A stretch of 64,000 nt of DNA from contig OZ024787.1 in NCBI GenBank assembly GCA_964017065.1, forward strand, positions 3,111,921 through 3,175,920, in the 5' to 3' direction. The number at the start of each line of letters is the position of its first letter. Position 1 is the stretch's first letter. The notes under the pieces are model-generated. The model was given only the letters and a program-made list of their open reading frames with translations. It ran no database searches and had not been told where the DNA came from. Positions 44,999 to 55,732 of this stretch are shown here, in pieces. The translations under genes and the position numbers were made by a program. The stretch comes from Haliclona indistincta (lineage: Eukaryota; Porifera; Demospongiae; Haplosclerida; Chalinidae).

Positions 44999-45850
44999 GA
45001 TGACTAAACACGATCGAGTTTTTACACTTTTTCTTTAGTTGTGTGAAACGTACGAAGTCAAGTCAGTTAAAACTGCTCATGCAAGCTCATCTACTATCTG
45101 TGGAGGAGCCTGTGTATGGATTTCGCCGAGCAATGCTCATACGCGATACTACAGCTGCGTACTCTGCACTGTCTGACAGTACGTAGCTTTTTTGTTGAAA
45201 TTTTAATAAAAAATTAATGTTAATGGCAATAGTGATATTATAATAATAACATGTGTTAGTTAGTTAGTCAGAGAGTGATGCCGGACTCGGAGTTGACCAG
45301 ATCAGCCACTGCAGGGGTCTTAAGAGCATGGCCGCAAGTAGAACGCGAGCCTCGGAGAGATCTGATGGCAGATCTCAGAAGAGAGAAGCCTAAAAGGCAT
45401 CTCAACCAGCACAGGGTAGATGAGTACGGCTGATCCCATTTAGTATCACGTACGAGCATTACTCGGCGAAATTGATACGCAGGCTCCTCCATAGATAGTA
45501 GATGAGCTTGCACGAGCACTTTTAGCTTCGTACGTTTCACACAACTAAAGAAAAAGTGTAAAAACTCGATCGTGTTTAGTCTTCACATGGCGAGCTCGTC
45601 GTTCCGTGATGGCGAACACTACGTGGCTGAAACTTGCTATTATCGATGCCTATCTATAGACAAACAAAGCGCACACTGCAACTCCGTCTGCACAGATAGA
45701 CTTGGCTAGAAAAGAAATTGCCATTTGTAAAGTCATGAATCTCATTAAAACGGTATCCCGCCACAGGAATACTAAACTAATGGTGGAAACAAAGAATTCT
45801 CAGGATATTGAACTGCACTTCACTGAAAAAGAAAAAAGGACACAAACAAT

Positions 45851-46235
45851 TAAATTAAAAAGATTTCTATCGAAATCAAAAGGATGTAGTGATGAAGAAA
45901 TCTACCACTGGTTCACAATGTAGACTAACAAGGAACAAGCATGGAATGGTAACACGATTGACTTGCTAACAGACCATAGATCCCTACATCAGTGGCTGTA
46001 CATAAGATCAATATTTTGTCACAAGCTGAATTCAATTCATGGTGTCAGTCAACAGTAACTAGCTGAACTAGCTATAGTCAGGCCACAGCAGCCACTGATG
46101 TAGGGATCTATGGTCTGTTAGCAAGTCAATCGTGTTACCATTCCATGCTTGTCCCTTGTTAGTTTACATTGTGAACCAGTGGTAGATTTCTTCATCACTA
46201 CATCCTTTTGATTTCGATAGAAATCTTTTTAATTT
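45851..46235. mobile_element. Palindromic MITE family M2, copy B
   Basis: Same arms as copy A: AAATTAAAAAGATTTCTATCG, AAGGATGTAG, CAGACCATAGATCCCTACAT, and the inverse on the right. The flank TCACTGAAAAAGAAAAAAGG on its left is shared with copies C and D, so M2 may be part of a larger repeat. Confidence 0.85.
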
Positions 46236-46254
46236 ACTTTTCAATATGAAGTAC

Positions 46255-46848
46255 TTAACCCTTTAACCCCTAATGACGCCTTTTGGTGTGATAATTGACT
46301 CCACCTACTCTAGACGTCATAACTAGTATGAAAAGTGCTCTAGAAAGGTCAAATCAAGCTTAATTGCAAATTACCTGAAACCCACTGTTTTTCGTCGCGC
46401 CCTCCCCACTAATCCATATAGAACGGGGGATGGGGGACTTTTAAATGGGGGTGTCTCTCCTTTAACCCGGGGTTCGAAGGGGCGGAGCTCTTTGCTCCTT
46501 TTGGCATTTTGGGGCTTCAGGGTGCCCGGAAATGCATACTTTGGCATAGAATATGGTCTAAACTGTGCTGTTTGCTCACCTGGCCACCACCAGGTTTTTG
46601 TATCAATCACCAAGGTTAAACGAAGACCAAAATTGGCTGAAAATGACGAGTATGCAGCACTTAAGTGGCTTCAGTTCCGAAGTGGGAGTGGACAACTCAG
46701 AGTTTAGTACAGGGTAGTAAACTTTGACATTCCAGGAAAACATACTGCTAGTTTGGAACAGCTAGCTTACTGCATGTTGTAGAAAGTCGCAAGACAAACC
46801 GTCAGCTTAGAGGAAGTCAAATTGTCGTCAAAATAATTCAGTAATTAA
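46255..46848 (-). mobile_element. piggyBac-like MITE, copy iii (inverted)
   Basis: Begins TTAACCCTTTAACCCCTAATG and ends GTAATTAA, the reverse of copy iv. It shares the TTAA at 46845-46848 with copy iv. Contains the CCAATTTTGG, CACCAGGTTTTTGTATCA and GGTTCGAAGGGGCGG blocks. Confidence 0.8.
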
Positions 46849-47449
46849 CTCTTTAGGGACTGAATTATTTTGACGAAAATTCGACTTGCTCTAAACTGAC
46901 AGTTTGTCTTGCATTTTCTACAACATGCAGTGCGTTAGCTGTTCCAAACTAGCACTGTTGTTTCCTGGTATGTCAAAGTTTACAACCATGTACTAAACTC
47001 TGAGTTGGCCACTCCCACTTCGGAACTGAAGCCGCTTAAGTGCTGCGACCTCGTCATTTTTCAGCCAATTTTGGCCTTCGTTTAGCCCTTGCGACTGATA
47101 CAAAAACCTGGTGGTGTCCAGGTGAGCAAACAGCATAGTTTAGACCATATTCCATGCCCAAGTATGCATTTCCAGGCATCCTGAAGCCTTAAAAATGCCA
47201 AAAGTGGCAAGGGGCTCCGCCCCTTCGAACCCCGGGTTAACGGGGGGACACCCCCCTTTAAAATTCCCCCCATGCTGTACGTTGTAGTGGGTAGGGCGCG
47301 CCGAAAACACGTGGTTTTTCAGGTAAAGTCATCTTTTGGAAATCAACTTGATTTGACCTTTCTAGAGCACTTTTTGCACTTTTTATGACGTCTAGAGTAG
47401 GAGGAGTCAATTATGGCGGCTAAAGCCGCTATAGGCCTTAAAGGGTTAA
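46845..47449 (+). mobile_element. piggyBac-like MITE, copy iv
   Basis: A 605-bp copy from TTAACTCTTTAGGGACTGAA to AAAGGGTTAA. It has the shared central blocks and the GGCGGCTAAAGCCGCT hairpin near its end. It abuts copy iii head to head at a common TTAA. Confidence 0.82.
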
Positions 47450-47795
47450 AGGGCTAACCACCAATATAATCCTTCGCTGTCAATTTCATCTGAAACTGAT
47501 TTTAAATGACTTTTAGAACACTTAGAGTTGATTTTCAACAACTTTGGAGCATTTCTAGCAAGATTTACAATTTTTGATGAAAACTCACTAAGGGTGCTCA
47601 CAACTAATTAATATTCACGGCAATGCGCATTAGGGTCAGTGTTTCTGGACAACTAAAGCAGCAGACTGAGCAATATTAGCAGTATAGCAAGTGCGTCTTA
47701 ATACTGAGCTAATCGCATCATAAAATTTAATGAGCTGGCTTGCTCACAAGAAAACGGAGAGATGCGGTCCATGATCGATGTGTTTATTCATAAAA
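47450..47795. other. Spacer
   Basis: No gene or repeat recognised. Its last ten bases are the left target duplication of the following element. Confidence 0.4.
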
Positions 47796-49030
47796 GGGTC
47801 TTGTTATGTTCACAACAACTCATGTCCCCCACGTGACAAATCACGTGATTTTCCAACCAGCCTAAACCCAAGACACAGAGGAGGTTGGAAGCATTAGTAT
47901 GCGCACGTGATTTTTATGCTGTTATTATGCGCACGTGATTTACGAATGCATAGCTAACGTTCCATCGTGAGGCGTGGCTCAATGGCGCTAGCATACAGCA
48001 CTCGAAATCATCCGTGGATTCTTCCTAAAATTGTATTGCAAACAGCTTGATTTATACTGGTCTTACTTAAAGTTATGATCTTAGAGTACTGGTTTAGCTA
48101 TTTTGCATAGTGCACTGCACCAGTTTCTGTGTTCTGTATGTCATGAAATTTATGAAGAAGTAGCACAGCTTCAGTAAACAGCACGCTTATGCTGGGTTAA
48201 GGAATCTTTCTGCTGTGAAACAGGTTAATTTTAAGCAACTTTCTTAGTTCTAGCTCTGACCAGGTCTCGTCAGCTGTATATTGAGTTTTGCAGATAACAA
48301 TGGAGTTGTCTCTTCGCTCGCCGTTTTTAAACGCCAAGATTTTGCTTCAGGACGTCTGTAGCAGACTTGTTAATAAGCTGATTGCTTGCACGAACAATAA
48401 CTGTAGTGTTTTCCACTGTTGAGAATCTCTACTACTTTCTCGCCCATAGCACCTCGGGGACCCCTGGGTTGGACCGGGTAGCTCGCATTTTTGTAATCTG
48501 CTTTGCAAGAGCTTTCGATTGATACTAAATTCGTCCAATTCTGTCCAGAGAATTTGGGTAAAATTGACAACTAAGATTCGCCATACATTTTGATTTGGAG
48601 TTGTACATGTCACGTGACTGAATATTAATGCTTCCAACCTCCTCTGCCCAAGACACTAAAAACCGTCGCCTAACGGCGCCCAGTATTCGCTAATGGGCGT
48701 TTCAACACTAAGGATCGTTGTTCCCGACGTTTTAACACTAAGGATCGTCGTTCCCGGCATTTTAACACTAAGGATCTTCGTTCTAACACTAAGTATTTTC
48801 AGCAGGGATAAGAATTGGTGAAAAAAAATATATATAGACTTACGAGAGACTCGAACTACCGACCTACAATCTCCTAGCCCATAGCATTAGCCACCTAACG
48901 ACACCGAATCTGTGTTAATTCCTTGTATTTAAACAAAAAGTATTTCGCGTGTACGGGCTGGTAGCTTGTGTGGGCGTTTCCTTATAATTCACATGACAGG
49001 GCATGAAGTGTTGTGAACATAACAAAACCC
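47796..49030. mobile_element. Mutator-like TIR element, 1.2 kb, 10-bp TSD
   Basis: Ends GGGTCTTGTTATGTTCACAAC and, inverted, GGGTTTTGTTATGTTCACAAC, continuing with CATG.CC. It is flanked by the exact 10-bp duplication ATTCATAAAA (47786-47795 and 49031-49040). Inside, a second inverted pair (GAGGAGGTTGGAAGCATTA) brackets 47877-48655. The interior has a minus-strand frame (48347-48637) without recognised domains, three ~31-bp repeats (AACACTAAGGATCGT, 48700-48800) and a tRNA-like stretch. A solo end of the family is at 2008-2062. Confidence 0.8.
48842..48907 (-). other. tRNA-like sequence (pseudo-tRNA or SINE head)
   Basis: On the minus strand GTTAGGTGGCTAATGC resembles an A box and GGTAGTTCGAGTC a B box, at tRNA-like spacing. 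Neither the acceptor stem nor the T stem pairs well, so it is probably a degenerate tRNA or a tRNA-derived SINE head rather than a functional gene. Confidence 0.35.
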
Positions 49031-49640
49031 ATTCATAAAACTCACCGGTGAAGACTAGAGTGAACTAAAGATTCCAGAAATGCAAGTTTAAGCAAAGCTG
49101 AAAGCTAGTAAGGGAGGGCGGGGTAATTTCGCCCACGGGGTAATTCCGCTCATTAAGCAGCTGATGCCTACAAACAAGCAAGCGAACGGCAGCAGCAAAG
49201 TGCTGAATAAATAGCTACACTATTATAGCTATTCTGAACTGCTGAAGCAAGCGCATGAGCTTGCTTTATTTTGATAAAAAATAAATGTCTTTTCATCATG
49301 GTAGACGAAAAGCTACAAAAAACCTTCCTAAAACTTACTTAGCTCAATCATGCTTTATACTCAGAGCCTCGTGTAAGCATAGAATGGATTATTAATAGTC
49401 AATTATACTAAGTTTGGGATGCTCAGACACAGAGACACTCCAGAACTCTGACTGCAAGCGGGCTTTAGAGCGCACTCACGAGGAACTTTTAAGAGGTGTG
49501 GTCTGCTGAAATGACAGGAAATGAAAAAGTAGTTTGAAAAAGTATGCTGAGTGAGGAGGAAGAATGGCTCTGTGACTTCTGTCAGCCATATGATTGTTAA
49601 TCACAACAACTGGAACTCGGTTTTCTATGACTCATCACTG
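49031..49640. other. Spacer before the minisatellite
   Basis: Contains a GGTAATTTC/GGTAATTCC pair near 49120-49150 that recurs at 52770 (GGGGTAATTCC), but no gene or complete element. Confidence 0.35.
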
Positions 49641-49645
49641 GTTCA

Positions 49646-49985
49646 ATGGTTCTCCAAGGTTCTCAATGGTTCTCACTGGTTCTCAGTGGTTCTCAGTGGT
49701 TCTCAATGGTTCTCAGTGGTTCTCAATGGTTCTCAATGGTTCTCAGTGGTTCTCAATGGTTCTCAGTGGTTCTCAATGGTTCTTAGCAGTTCTCAGCGGT
49801 TCTCAGCAGTTTTCCGTGGTTCTCTATGGTTCTCAGTGGTTCACAGTGGTTCACAGTGGTTCTCAATGGTTGTCAATGGTTCTTAGCAGTTCTCAGTGGT
49901 TCTCAGCAGTTTTTCGTGGTTCTCCATGGTTCTCAGTGGTTCTCTCTGGTTCTCAGTAGTTCTCTCTGGTTCTCAGTGGTTTTGT
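49646..49985. repeat. 10-bp minisatellite (GGTTCTCAGT)n
   Basis: About 34 tandem units of a 10-bp motif, GGTTCTC[AT][AG][TC], with variants GGTTCACAGT and AGTTCTCAGC. Because 10 is not a multiple of 3, all three frames read VLSGSQWFS-like repeats on the + strand. These are not genes. Confidence 0.9.
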
Positions 49986-50489
49986 TCGGCTATATAGGTC
50001 GTGGCTACTAAAACCTAAACCCTAAAAAACCTTCTCCTAACTGCGCAAAGTCGAGAGGGTCGTCCTAAACCGGGCCTTCGGCCCTTGATAAGTGAGAACC
50101 GTCAGAACCATGAGAACCGGTTCTCAGTCACATTATACTGACTATAGGGCATTTCGACTCGAGTTATGACTTTAATTTGGCAGCATCACATTGGGTGTTT
50201 TCTTGCTTTGAACAGGCATGCGCGAGAGATCTCGGCTAGGACTAAATCAGTCTAAGGCGGATGATCATTTTCGTTCAAACCGAAAAGTATCCCAGGATAA
50301 TTTTCGTAGGCGGACAATTTTCTGCGTGACAATTCTGGTATCCTGCCACCTAATGAAATCTTGTCAGTGTGTGTGTCCTCTCCACACAGTCGGCTCCAAC
50401 AAATTCCTACGTTCACGAAAAGCTGAAGTGGTGAAGAGTCTGGGAATCGGCGTTTATTTTTTGTCTCTTTGTACGTTTTTTAAATTGTT

Positions 50490-50805
50490 AATAAACTTAA
50501 TTATTTTCCTCTTGCTCTTATCCCACCTCACACCCCTTTATCTGTTTTACGCTCATCTAATCCTTATAACTATTCTGTTTCCTTTTCCTGTACCACTAGA
50601 TATTCTAACTCTTTCATATTACGTACTTCAAAACTCTGGAATAACTTACCTTTAGATATTACATGTAAATCATGTACCATCTTTAGACAATTTAAGAATC
50701 TTATCTCTTGTCTATTTCTGTAACTTAACTTTTTTTCCACACATCTTACATTAGCTTTTAGCTATCATGTGTGAGTATTGTACAAAAAAAACCCAAAAAA
50801 AACGA
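50490..50805 (+). pseudogene. 3' end of a non-LTR retrotransposon
   Basis: Translates across frames to RTSKLWNNLPLDI and CTIFRQFKNLISCLF, the usual last residues of LINE RT proteins. It is followed by an A-rich tail (50783-50805). Strongly 5'-truncated. Confidence 0.55.
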
Positions 50806-50980
50806 GACTACGTAAGACCTTAAGTTTTCTTGTCATCCCCTTGTTGGCTTGTTTAATTTGTGGGTCAATTTTTTCATTGCTATGTTCTACTTCCTTACAT
50901 CCTTTTGATGTTATTTGATAAGTTGATAAGTTAGTAACCAGTGACTTATGCAAGCTGAATTTTTTACTCCACTTATTTAG

Positions 50981-51568
50981 ATTACAACTCAGATGATTCC
51001 CAACATTCATATGGTCTAGATGAAGAAGTGGGCCGGGATTTTTTTCAACACACTGTCCCATCAGATGCAGATGAAAACGAAGAAGTGGACTCAGATGATT
51101 CCAACCATACACAAGTACCAGCTGTGAGCCTTGATTCCCAACTTTCATGGAACCCAGAAAATCGATGTTCAGATTACTTACGAGAAGAGAACCAAGGAAA
51201 TAATTTCCATCATACATGGAGCCCAGAAGATCAATATTCAGGAGAAGAGATTCAAGGAAATAATTCCCACCATACATGGAGCCCAGAAGATCGATACTCA
51301 GATGACAATCCACCATATAATCCAGATGTTGCTGCAACTCATCCAACTACCCGGCCTTTTAACCAGCACTCCCCACCTCCTCCCTCCTATCACTCAAATG
51401 CAGAAGATGTTATTCCAACACGTCAGCACAACCCCTATCAATCAATACATCCTGATTGTAGTCTGACAGGGGAAAATGATATAACTGATTCACCTAAGTA
51501 TGATTCTGATGATGATACAATATGTGGCTTTGGCTGCTTGGTGTGCTTCCTACCCTGGATAACCAAAA
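50981..51568 (+). CDS. Probable internal exon, Asp/Ser/Pro-rich protein (unknown)
   Basis: An open frame runs from an acceptor (ACTTATTTAG, exon at 50981) to a donor (AAAA|GTGAGT, 51568), about 195 codons, opening YNSDDSQHSYGLDEEVGRDF. Residues with two tandem copies of GNN.HHTWSPEDQYS-like sequence are followed by a PPPPSYH segment (possible PPxY/WW- or SH3-binding) and acidic DSDDD. A Cys-rich hydrophobic stretch ICGFGCLVCFLPW lies near the end. If unspliced, the frame stops at 51628-51630. I do not recognise the family. Other exons were not located, so the gene is partial. The repeat-free sequence and biased composition favour real coding. Confidence 0.5.
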
Positions 51569-51749
51569 GTGAGTTCATAATATTACTAGAAGATATACGA
51601 ATACGCATGAATGCCTCGCGCGGTAAGTAGTTATTTATTGACCACCTAAACATTTTGGGTGGGGCTCGAAAGCAGACGGATACAGCGAGCTAGCATGCAG
51701 CGTACTTGAGAAGAATGAGAACTTAGGTCATAAATAGCAGCCGCTTAGC

Positions 51750-51975
51750 AGGCTAGCCCATCTTAGATTCCTTTTTTCGGCCTCGTGTCAGACGAACTAA
51801 AGACAAATAATTAAATACATGAACAGGAAAATATGATGGAGTACATTGCTTCCTTGTGGCATTAGATTCAGGCACTGCTCTCTGTTTTCTCTTCCTGAGC
51901 CGAGTTAGCCACTCGGCTCTGTCAGGAGTAGACTCTAGGATCTGATCCACCATAGTCTCAGCCCGGGCCACCGTT
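51750..51975 (-). CDS. Possible exon, basic helical peptide
   Basis: A minus-strand frame encodes ARAETMVDQILESTPDRAEW and LTRLRKRKQRAVPES before a Thr/Pro/Tyr stretch and a stop. Composition looks coding (amphipathic and basic), but there is no clear acceptor or start and no recognised domain. It may be a gene or transposon fragment. Confidence 0.25.
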
Positions 51976-52878
51976 AAGTTGTTATCTCATACAAAACCGG
52001 GTCCAGCGATCCCGTGACCCCGCAGGTATAATACGTAGTATAAGCCCTCGCCGTAACCCTGATTAGCATTCCTAAGCGTGACATCTAAATATTAGGAGGT
52101 ACGGTGAGACTCTCTATGTAACTCCTTGACAACTGAGCTAGCTGGGGCGGAGCACGTGACGTTAACCCGTGCACCGACGCGTTGACGACCAGACCACGTC
52201 AGCTCGTTGTTGGGCGTGTCACTGTAGGCGTGGTTTCTTCTGGTCTGGAACTATGGCGAATTTTGAGGGCTCTTGTACCCAGCTTTTCCGGGTTGTGTGA
52301 CTGATTGCAGCTATCCAGGTACATTTAGATGACTGCGCCGGTAATTCCTATCAGTTCTGAATGCTTGCCATTGACCAATAGACAGAAGTAAGTGCAGCTA
52401 GCTATCTCGCTTGCTCGCTCGCTTCTTCCTCTTGCAAGCGGCTCAGGCCCCTTCGGCTAGACACACACAGACACTATAAACATATCTTATCATCCACACA
52501 GTTCATATCTATCTCCATAAAAAAAAGAGTTCTTCAGTGTAGATCCTTTGATCCTCAAAGGGCCGACACCGGAAACTTGTAAAGATGAAGGTTCCGATTA
52601 CATGCCGACAGAGGGGGTGGTTTCACGGTATTTGAATGCCGCCTGCATCTCATTTCCTGTACAATAACCATTATAACTTGTGTTATTAATAATTATTATA
52701 AAGTGGGCACTTACCATGAATACTAAGTAGCGTTGTATTTTTACAACTTTTCAGTGGTCAAAGAGGTAAGGGAGGGCGGGGTAATTCCTGACACACTTTC
52801 GGTTGTCGAAATAGCGAGCTTGGTTTTCGACAGCAGAAAAAACGTACCAAAACAAAACAACAGCGTACTGGAACTTTA
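51976..52878. other. Repeat-poor spacer with degenerate fragments
   Basis: A weak copy of the AGGAGGTACGGTGAGACTCT motif (near 52093) recalls the fold-back family centre. Otherwise nothing coding is seen. Confidence 0.4.
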
Positions 52879-53124
52879 TTAGGGAGGCACGGTAGTGCCT
52901 CCCTATGTAGGGTTGAACTGGAAAACAAGATGGCGGCTACATACAATGTATTAGCGTTCAAACGCTGATATTTCGCCTGGTGGTGAATTGTATACGCCAA
53001 AAGACTCCTAAATCTGCTCTCTAGCGTTGCCCCATCTTACAGTAGCAAGGAGATCGCTCGAAATTGTTACTAAAGTAACGAACCTGGAAACGGTGAAAAT
53101 CGAGTTTCGTCATCTTCGTTTTCT

Positions 53125-53190
<66 letters not shown>

Positions 53191-53455
53191 TTCCTTCCTT
53201 CCTTCCTTCCTTCCTTCCTTCCTTCCTTCCTTCCTTCCTTCCTTCCTTCCTTCCTTCCTTCCTTCCTTCCTTCCTTCCTTCCTTCCTTCCTTCCTTCCTT
53301 CCTTCCTTCCTTCCTTCCTTCCTTTCTTTCTTTCTTTCTTTCTTTCTTTGTTTCTTTCTTCTTCAGCGCGCCTAGCGCCTTTACGCGAGCAATGCTGAGA
53401 CCAAAACACCCACGAACAGTCGTGAAATTCTCCTGGCAGGTGCCTTTTGAACTTT
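52879..53455. mobile_element. Single-arm fold-back copy with CTTT/CCTT expansion
   Basis: Starts AGGGAGGCACGGTAGTGCCTCCCT, then AACAAGATGGCGGC, ATACAATGTATTAGC and GCAAGGAGAT. Next come a (CTTT)n(CCTT)n(CTTT)n tract (53125-53359), CGCCTAGCGCCTTTACGCG and the TCCTGGCAGGTGCCTTTTG end. Same architecture as one arm of 31738-33340. Confidence 0.75.
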
Positions 53456-53529
53456 GTTTTTAGCGAAACGGCGATATAAATTCCGCGAGATCTTGATCGT
53501 GATCCATTGTCAGCTATGTGTTAGACGCC

Positions 53530-53771
53530 ATTATTGTGATTGCGCAATACGAGTATACGCACGTGACCAGAAGTGGTTAGCGCACGTGACCAAGCACTAA
53601 CTTGAGTATCGCCACGCCGTATGGATCACGGAGAACACATATTGTCTGGAGTCTTTGAAGAACGGTAAGCTCGTATAGGATCACCATTCTGCGCTTGCCA
53701 GATAATTACAACCGCCCAACAGGTATACAAACAAGTGTGGGCGGGGCTCGTATCCACTGCATGCATACAAG
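53530..53771. repeat. Dispersed repeat flanking the 53.8-kb element
   Basis: Contains GATTGCGCAATACG, GCACGTGACCAAGCA, ATGGATCACGGAGAACACAT, TTGAAGAACGGTAAGCTCGT and GTGTGGGCGGGGCTCGTATC. The same series occurs at about 30300-30540 (inverted order), 40985-41215 and 56755-57010. Confidence 0.7.
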
Positions 53772-55553
53772 CAAGAGTTTATAATGAACAGAGAGTATCG
53801 GAAAGTAACGTGACCAGCACGCGAGCGCTATTACGTGTTCTGACGTTGTTCAATACTTGTCGATTTTGCCTACGTAATGCATGCAGGCTAGGCACGCCCA
53901 GCGACCTGCCTTAGCAACGACGATGAAGCGAGCAGCAGCAAGCGATCACGAGTTTCATGCCGGGAACTCCGCAGGCATAACGACCAGCTAGTTTACCAGT
54001 GGACAGCTTCATTAACGCTTTAAGTACTGCTGGAGACAAAGAATATGGCGATTGGCTTAATTTTCGGGTGGGATACACAGTAACGGGACATCAGCTTATC
54101 ATCGACTCTAAAGTTTGGCATTTACATCCTCCTAAGAAATACTAAGAAATAATTTCCATAGTGCAATATAGCTACTTAGTGTGATAGGTTAATAATTTGT
54201 CTCTTAGGTTCTGTCCTGAAAGTGTAGTTTTACCAGAATTCTTAGCTGCCATTTGACGATGTGCATCTAGAAATTCCTGAAGTCGAGTGTTACATAGCTT
54301 ACGTGTAAATTCTGTGAAGACTTTGTGTACTAGTTCTTTGTGCTGATCAAAATCTTTGTACACTGTTTGTATAATAGAATTGAACTGCACTTCAAGTTCA
54401 CCATTCTGCTGAAGATTTTTTGTTGCAACTTCAACTAAACTATCTCCTAAGTCTTTGAAAGAGGTCTCATTGGCATACTGTAGCACACACTTGTCTACAC
54501 TTCGAATAAATGGAATGTAACAGGCAGCAGGGAAATACATGTATCCTTTGTCTCTGTATAATAAATAAAGTGGCACGTGCTGTTTATCAGAGCATTGAAT
54601 AGATTTCAGTATAGTTATTTCGGTGCGGATGATATCGTCATGTTTCTCAGTCATTTCTGGTTTAAGTTTATCATATCGTAGATGAAGCATTGAGCACAGA
54701 GCAGCACCACCAAACCTGTAATACACACCTTCTTCTTCATCAACATGTTCTTGTGACTGACTCGATGCTGCACCACTATCATTAGAAGTTAGTTGGCTCT
54801 TTTGATGCTGTAAAAGTCTCTCCATTAAACAATCAAATACTGCTGCACACACAGATATCATCATGGGATTGTAAGCTTCCTTTGGTACTCCGACATCTTT
54901 ACAATATATAGTAACCATTTTTGATGTATCGATGATAAAGACTTCCCATTTTTGATGTCTATGTGGTCTGTCAAAAGCAAAGAGCATTTCATGTGCCACT
55001 CTAACTGAAATCGGCAGTATTTATCCTTTCCTTTCTCGCACAGCTTGTACACATTAATATAGGTTTCGAGTAAACCTTTCACTACATATCCCATCAATGA
55101 TCGGTTGCTTTGTAGTAGCTTCCAGAGTTTCTCCCTATCTTTAAATAAGTAAACCTGGTCTTGCTGAGAAATCTTGCTTATGACATTTTCTACAACATCC
55201 TTTAGCTCTAGCTTGCTCAATGAATCCAGCAATAATGCCTTGTCATCTTCTTTTAGCAGCTTGATCTTTCTTTGCCTCTTGCTAGGTTTGGGTCCTCCGA
55301 TTTCTTCAGTATTTACTTCAATTTCAGCGCCAATGCACTCTTCAAATAGCTCTTCCATCAGACTTTAATATACGTAGCTTGCTTCAGCGTGCCCACGCAT
55401 GCCAGCCGTATTAGAGTATGCATTGTTACGTCACGTTATAAAATTAATTATTTGCGGACGTCATTTGCTCGCGTGCTGGTCACGTTACTTTCCCGAGAGT
55501 CTCCGTGATGGACCAATTGGAGTGCGATACTCTCTGTTCATTATAAACTCTTG
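53772..55553. mobile_element. TIR element with 7-bp TSD carrying one unrecognised gene
   Basis: Ends CAAGAGTTTATAATGAACAG and its exact inverse (29-bp match to GAGAGTATCG). A second shared block GGAAAGTAACGTGACCAGCA lies next to the left end and about 37 bp further in on the right. It is flanked by ATACAAG (53765-53771 and 55554-55560). It interrupts a dispersed repeat whose uninterrupted copy (56750-57060) has no such insert. Length 1,782 bp, nearly filled by one minus-strand gene. Confidence 0.82.
54172..55358 (-). CDS. Element-encoded protein of unknown family, one frameshift
   Basis: Minus-strand ATG at 55358 opens MEELFEECIGAEIEV, then a basic PSKRQRKIK and a Leu-rich helical region (LLLDSLSKLELKDVV). 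The first frame is lost near 55000, and an overlapping frame continues to a stop at 54172: VYYRFGGAALCSMLHLRY, HVPLYLLYRDKGYMYFPAAC and a helical C-terminus. Together about 390-395 residues. There is no intron signal at the switch, so it looks like a frameshift in this copy. The product lacks any transposase motif I recognise (no clear DDE series or zinc finger), yet it is the only gene in the element. It may be a transposase of an undescribed family or a captured host-like protein. Confidence 0.6.
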
Positions 55554-55732
55554 ATACAAGCGTAGGCGAGCTGATATGTACAGCATAACAATTATTTTTA
55601 GCTACATATATACAAGTTTAAAATTCTTAATAATGAAGAAAAGCCATCAACAACAGGAAAACTAAACCATTGGTGGAAACAAAGACGGCTCAGTACTGCA
55701 CTTCACTGAAAAAGAAAAAAGGACACAAACAA

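Larger units (their letters stand above)
43553..45770. mobile_element. Large palindromic element split by the PHD element
   Basis: Left arm 43553-43731 (TGGCGGGTTACCGTTTTAAT and CATCACGGAACGACGAGC) pairs with 45585-45770. After the PHD-element insertion the arm continues 45003-45180 and pairs with 45415-45585 (CGATCGAGTTTTTACACTTT, GAAACGTACGAAG, CTCATCTACTAT). Total arm length without the insertion is about 370 bp. No intact protein. Confidence 0.75.

Noticed and set aside
49551..50011. VLSGSQWFS repeat ORFs
   Set aside because: 10-bp minisatellite open in every frame; no start context or domain.
51028..51346. Minus ORF opposite the 51-kb exon
   Set aside because: Antisense of the HHTWSPED repeats; the plus strand has splice signals and more plausible composition.
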